A stretch of 6,691 nt of DNA, taken from NCBI GenBank assembly GCA_042093455.1, contig JBELEU010000123.1:1-6691 (forward strand), read 5' to 3'. This document shows positions 5,320 to 6,691 of this stretch, piece after piece; the stretch's first letter is position 1; the number at the start of each line of letters is the position of its first letter. Source of the stretch: GCA-2723085 sp042093455. Lineage in GTDB: Bacteria > Bacteroidota > Bacteroidia > Flavobacteriales_D > Parvicellaceae. Under the pieces are notes generated by a model, which saw nothing but the letters and a program-made list of their open reading frames with translations, ran no database searches and had not been told where the DNA came from. The position numbers and the translations under genes were made by a program.

Positions 5320-6691
5320 GAAAAAGTTATTTTATTTTATATCAATTGCCTTTATATTCTCTAGCTGTGCTACAGGTGGAGGAGGATCTGGTGAAGTAGT
5401 AGGTGTTCTTGGAAGACCAGTTTGGTATTCTACAGATCCTTATGGAATGTTATATATTCCTGCTGGTGGATTTAACATGGGCCAAAGTGATCAAGATGTC
5501 CCACTATCTCATTATAATAATTCTAAAACTGTTTCTATTGGTGCATTTTATATGGACCAAACTGAAATTACAAATAACGAGTATCGTCAATTTGTTTTTT
5601 GGGTTAAAGATTCCATTGCAAGAAGAATACTTGGTGCTGAATTTCCTGAAGAATTTTTAGTTGAAACGTATGATGATGAATTAGAAGTAAAGGATGAAGA
5701 AGAGTGGACCTTAAATTGGAATACTAGATTTGAATATATTTCTGTAAACCCATCAAGAGGTCATAATTCAGAGTATGCACCTTTATTGGCATCAATGTTC
5801 TTAAACGAGAGTGAAAGATTTTACAACAGAAAAGAGATTGATACTAGAAAATTAATGTTTGAATACTACTGGGTTGATTTACAAGAAGCAGCAAAAAAGG
5901 GTAGACCACTTGTTAAAAGAATTTCGAATACTGATTCTGATGAAGATGGTGAGCACAGAACAAAAATGAAAAACCCTAATATGCCTTTCCCTGCTGATCC
6001 AGGAGAAGTAAGAGGAAAAGATTTGGATCTTGGTGTAAGAAACAGTAAAGGTCAGAACAACTCTATAAGAGGTCATGAAGATAGATCACGTTTCATAATC
6101 AAAGAAACTATCAATGTTTATCCAGATACTTTATGTTGGATACATGATTTTACTTATAGCAACAATGAACACATGAGTAATATGTATTTTTGGCATCCAG
6201 CTTATGATGATTATCCTGTTGTTGGAGTAACTTGGCAACAAGCGAATGCTTTTAATGTATGGAGAACACAGCTTTTAAACAACTGGAAAAAAGGCCATTA
6301 CCAAGCATTTGTTCAAGATTTTAGGCTTCCAAGTGAGGCTGAATGGGAGTATGCTTCAAGAGGTGGATTAGATTTAAGTCCATACCCATGGGGTGGTCCA
6401 TACATAAGAAATTCAAGAGGATGTTTCCTTGGTAACTTTAAACCATTAAGAGGAAGATATATGGAAGATGGAGGTTTTCATACTGTAAAGGCAAATTCGT
6501 ACCATCCTAATGATTTTGGGTTATACTGTATGTCTGGCAACGTTGCTGAGTGGTGTAGAACCGCTTACGATGAGTCAATTTATGAATACGGACACGATAT
6601 GAATACTGAATATATATATCACGCTTTAGATCATGATCCACCCTCAATGAAAAGAAAACTTATTAGAGGGGGTTCTTGGAAAGATATAGGT
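5318..6691 (+). CDS. gldK: T9SS ring lipoprotein GldK/PorK, 3' end cut by window edge
   Basis: Outer-membrane lipoprotein that with GldN/PorN builds the large periplasmic ring of the type IX secretion system; needed for secretion and gliding. An uninterrupted frame of 458 codons runs from ATG 5318 to the window end. The lipoprotein signal is MKKLFYFISIAFIFSSC with lipidated Cys17. The following ATGGGGSGE lacks the acidic surface-export signal, which agrees with a periplasm-facing lipoprotein. The body has the formylglycine-generating-enzyme/sulfatase-modifying fold: YGMLYIPAGGFNMG (42-55), AFYMDQTEITNNEYRQFV (76-93), YPVVGVTWQQANAF (299-312), FRLPSEAEWEYASRGG (335-350), YPWGG (356-360), SGNVAEW (406-412) and IRGGSW (449-454). 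A charged insertion (about 105-262) separates the first two blocks from the rest. From memory of the family, roughly 30-40 residues are missing at the C-terminus. The fold is structural here; GldK is not known as an oxidase. Confidence 0.96.
   Translation, partial: MKKLFYFISIAFIFSSCATGGGGSGEVVGVLGRPVWYSTDPYGMLYIPAGGFNMGQSDQDVPLSHYNNSKTVSIGAFYMDQTEITNNEYRQFVFWVKDSIARRILGAEFPEEFLVETYDDELEVKDEEEWTLNWNTRFEYISVNPSRGHNSEYAPLLASMFLNESERFYNRKEIDTRKLMFEYYWVDLQEAAKKGRPLVKRISNTDSDEDGEHRTKMKNPNMPFPADPGEVRGKDLDLGVRNSKGQNNSIRGHEDRSRFIIKETINVYPDTLCWIHDFTYSNNEHMSNMYFWHPAYDDYPVVGVTWQQANAFNVWRTQLLNNWKKGHYQAFVQDFRLPSEAEWEYASRGGLDLSPYPWGGPYIRNSRGCFLGNFKPLRGRYMEDGGFHTVKANSYHPNDFGLYCMSGNVAEWCRTAYDESIYEYGHDMNTEYIYHALDHDPPSMKRKLIRGGSWKDIG

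Noticed and set aside
5403..5660. 85-codon plus-strand ORF
   Set aside because: It is an out-of-frame shadow inside gldK, whose own frame carries all the conserved motifs.
5879..6076. 65-codon minus-strand ORF
   Set aside because: Antisense to the gldK insertion region, with no recognisable features.
1..6691. Mobile elements, CRISPR arrays, tRNA or rRNA genes, toxin-antitoxin or defence genes
   Set aside because: No transposase or integrase motifs, no regularly spaced repeats, and no RNA-gene sequence were seen; nearly all of the window is taken up by recognisable genes.

Overview
The window is AT-rich and carries a gene set typical of the phylum Bacteroidota, most likely a gliding or protein-secreting member of the class Flavobacteriia. 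Three things point there: a PorP/SprF-family outer-membrane protein followed by the lipoprotein gene gldK (core of the type IX secretion system, T9SS); a start-codon context with no Shine-Dalgarno sequence for the main genes; and a TAnnTTTG-type promoter element in front of miaB. I cannot name a genus from the sequence.

Layout, left to right. The 5' part of miaB (tRNA methylthiotransferase) runs leftward off the window edge. A 192-base divergent intergenic region contains a likely miaB promoter element, a perfect 12-base palindrome and a weak candidate topA promoter. Rightward, topA (DNA topoisomerase I, 814 residues) is followed after only 5 bases by an arginase/formimidoylglutamase-fold gene, so the two are probably one operon. 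After a 129-base AT-rich gap with a long imperfect inverted repeat comes the PorP/SprF-family gene, then a 94-base gap with a possible 24-codon ORF, then gldK, which runs off the right edge lacking only its C-terminal end.

Functionally the window joins housekeeping (tRNA modification, DNA supercoiling) to the start of the T9SS core locus. GldK is the lipoprotein that, with GldN, forms the periplasmic ring under the outer membrane; PorP/SprF proteins are beta-barrel partners of the T9SS. The Porphyromonas order porP-porK-porL-porM-porN predicts gldL, gldM and gldN just beyond the right edge.

No mobile element, CRISPR array, RNA gene or clearly new multi-gene system is visible. The observation most worth a second look is that the arginase-fold protein has lost most of the residues that bind the two manganese ions in active family members, so it looks like a conserved pseudoenzyme next to topA and the T9SS locus. 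Secondary points are the small ORF and short direct repeats before gldK, a charged low-complexity insertion inside GldK, and the palindrome between miaB and topA.
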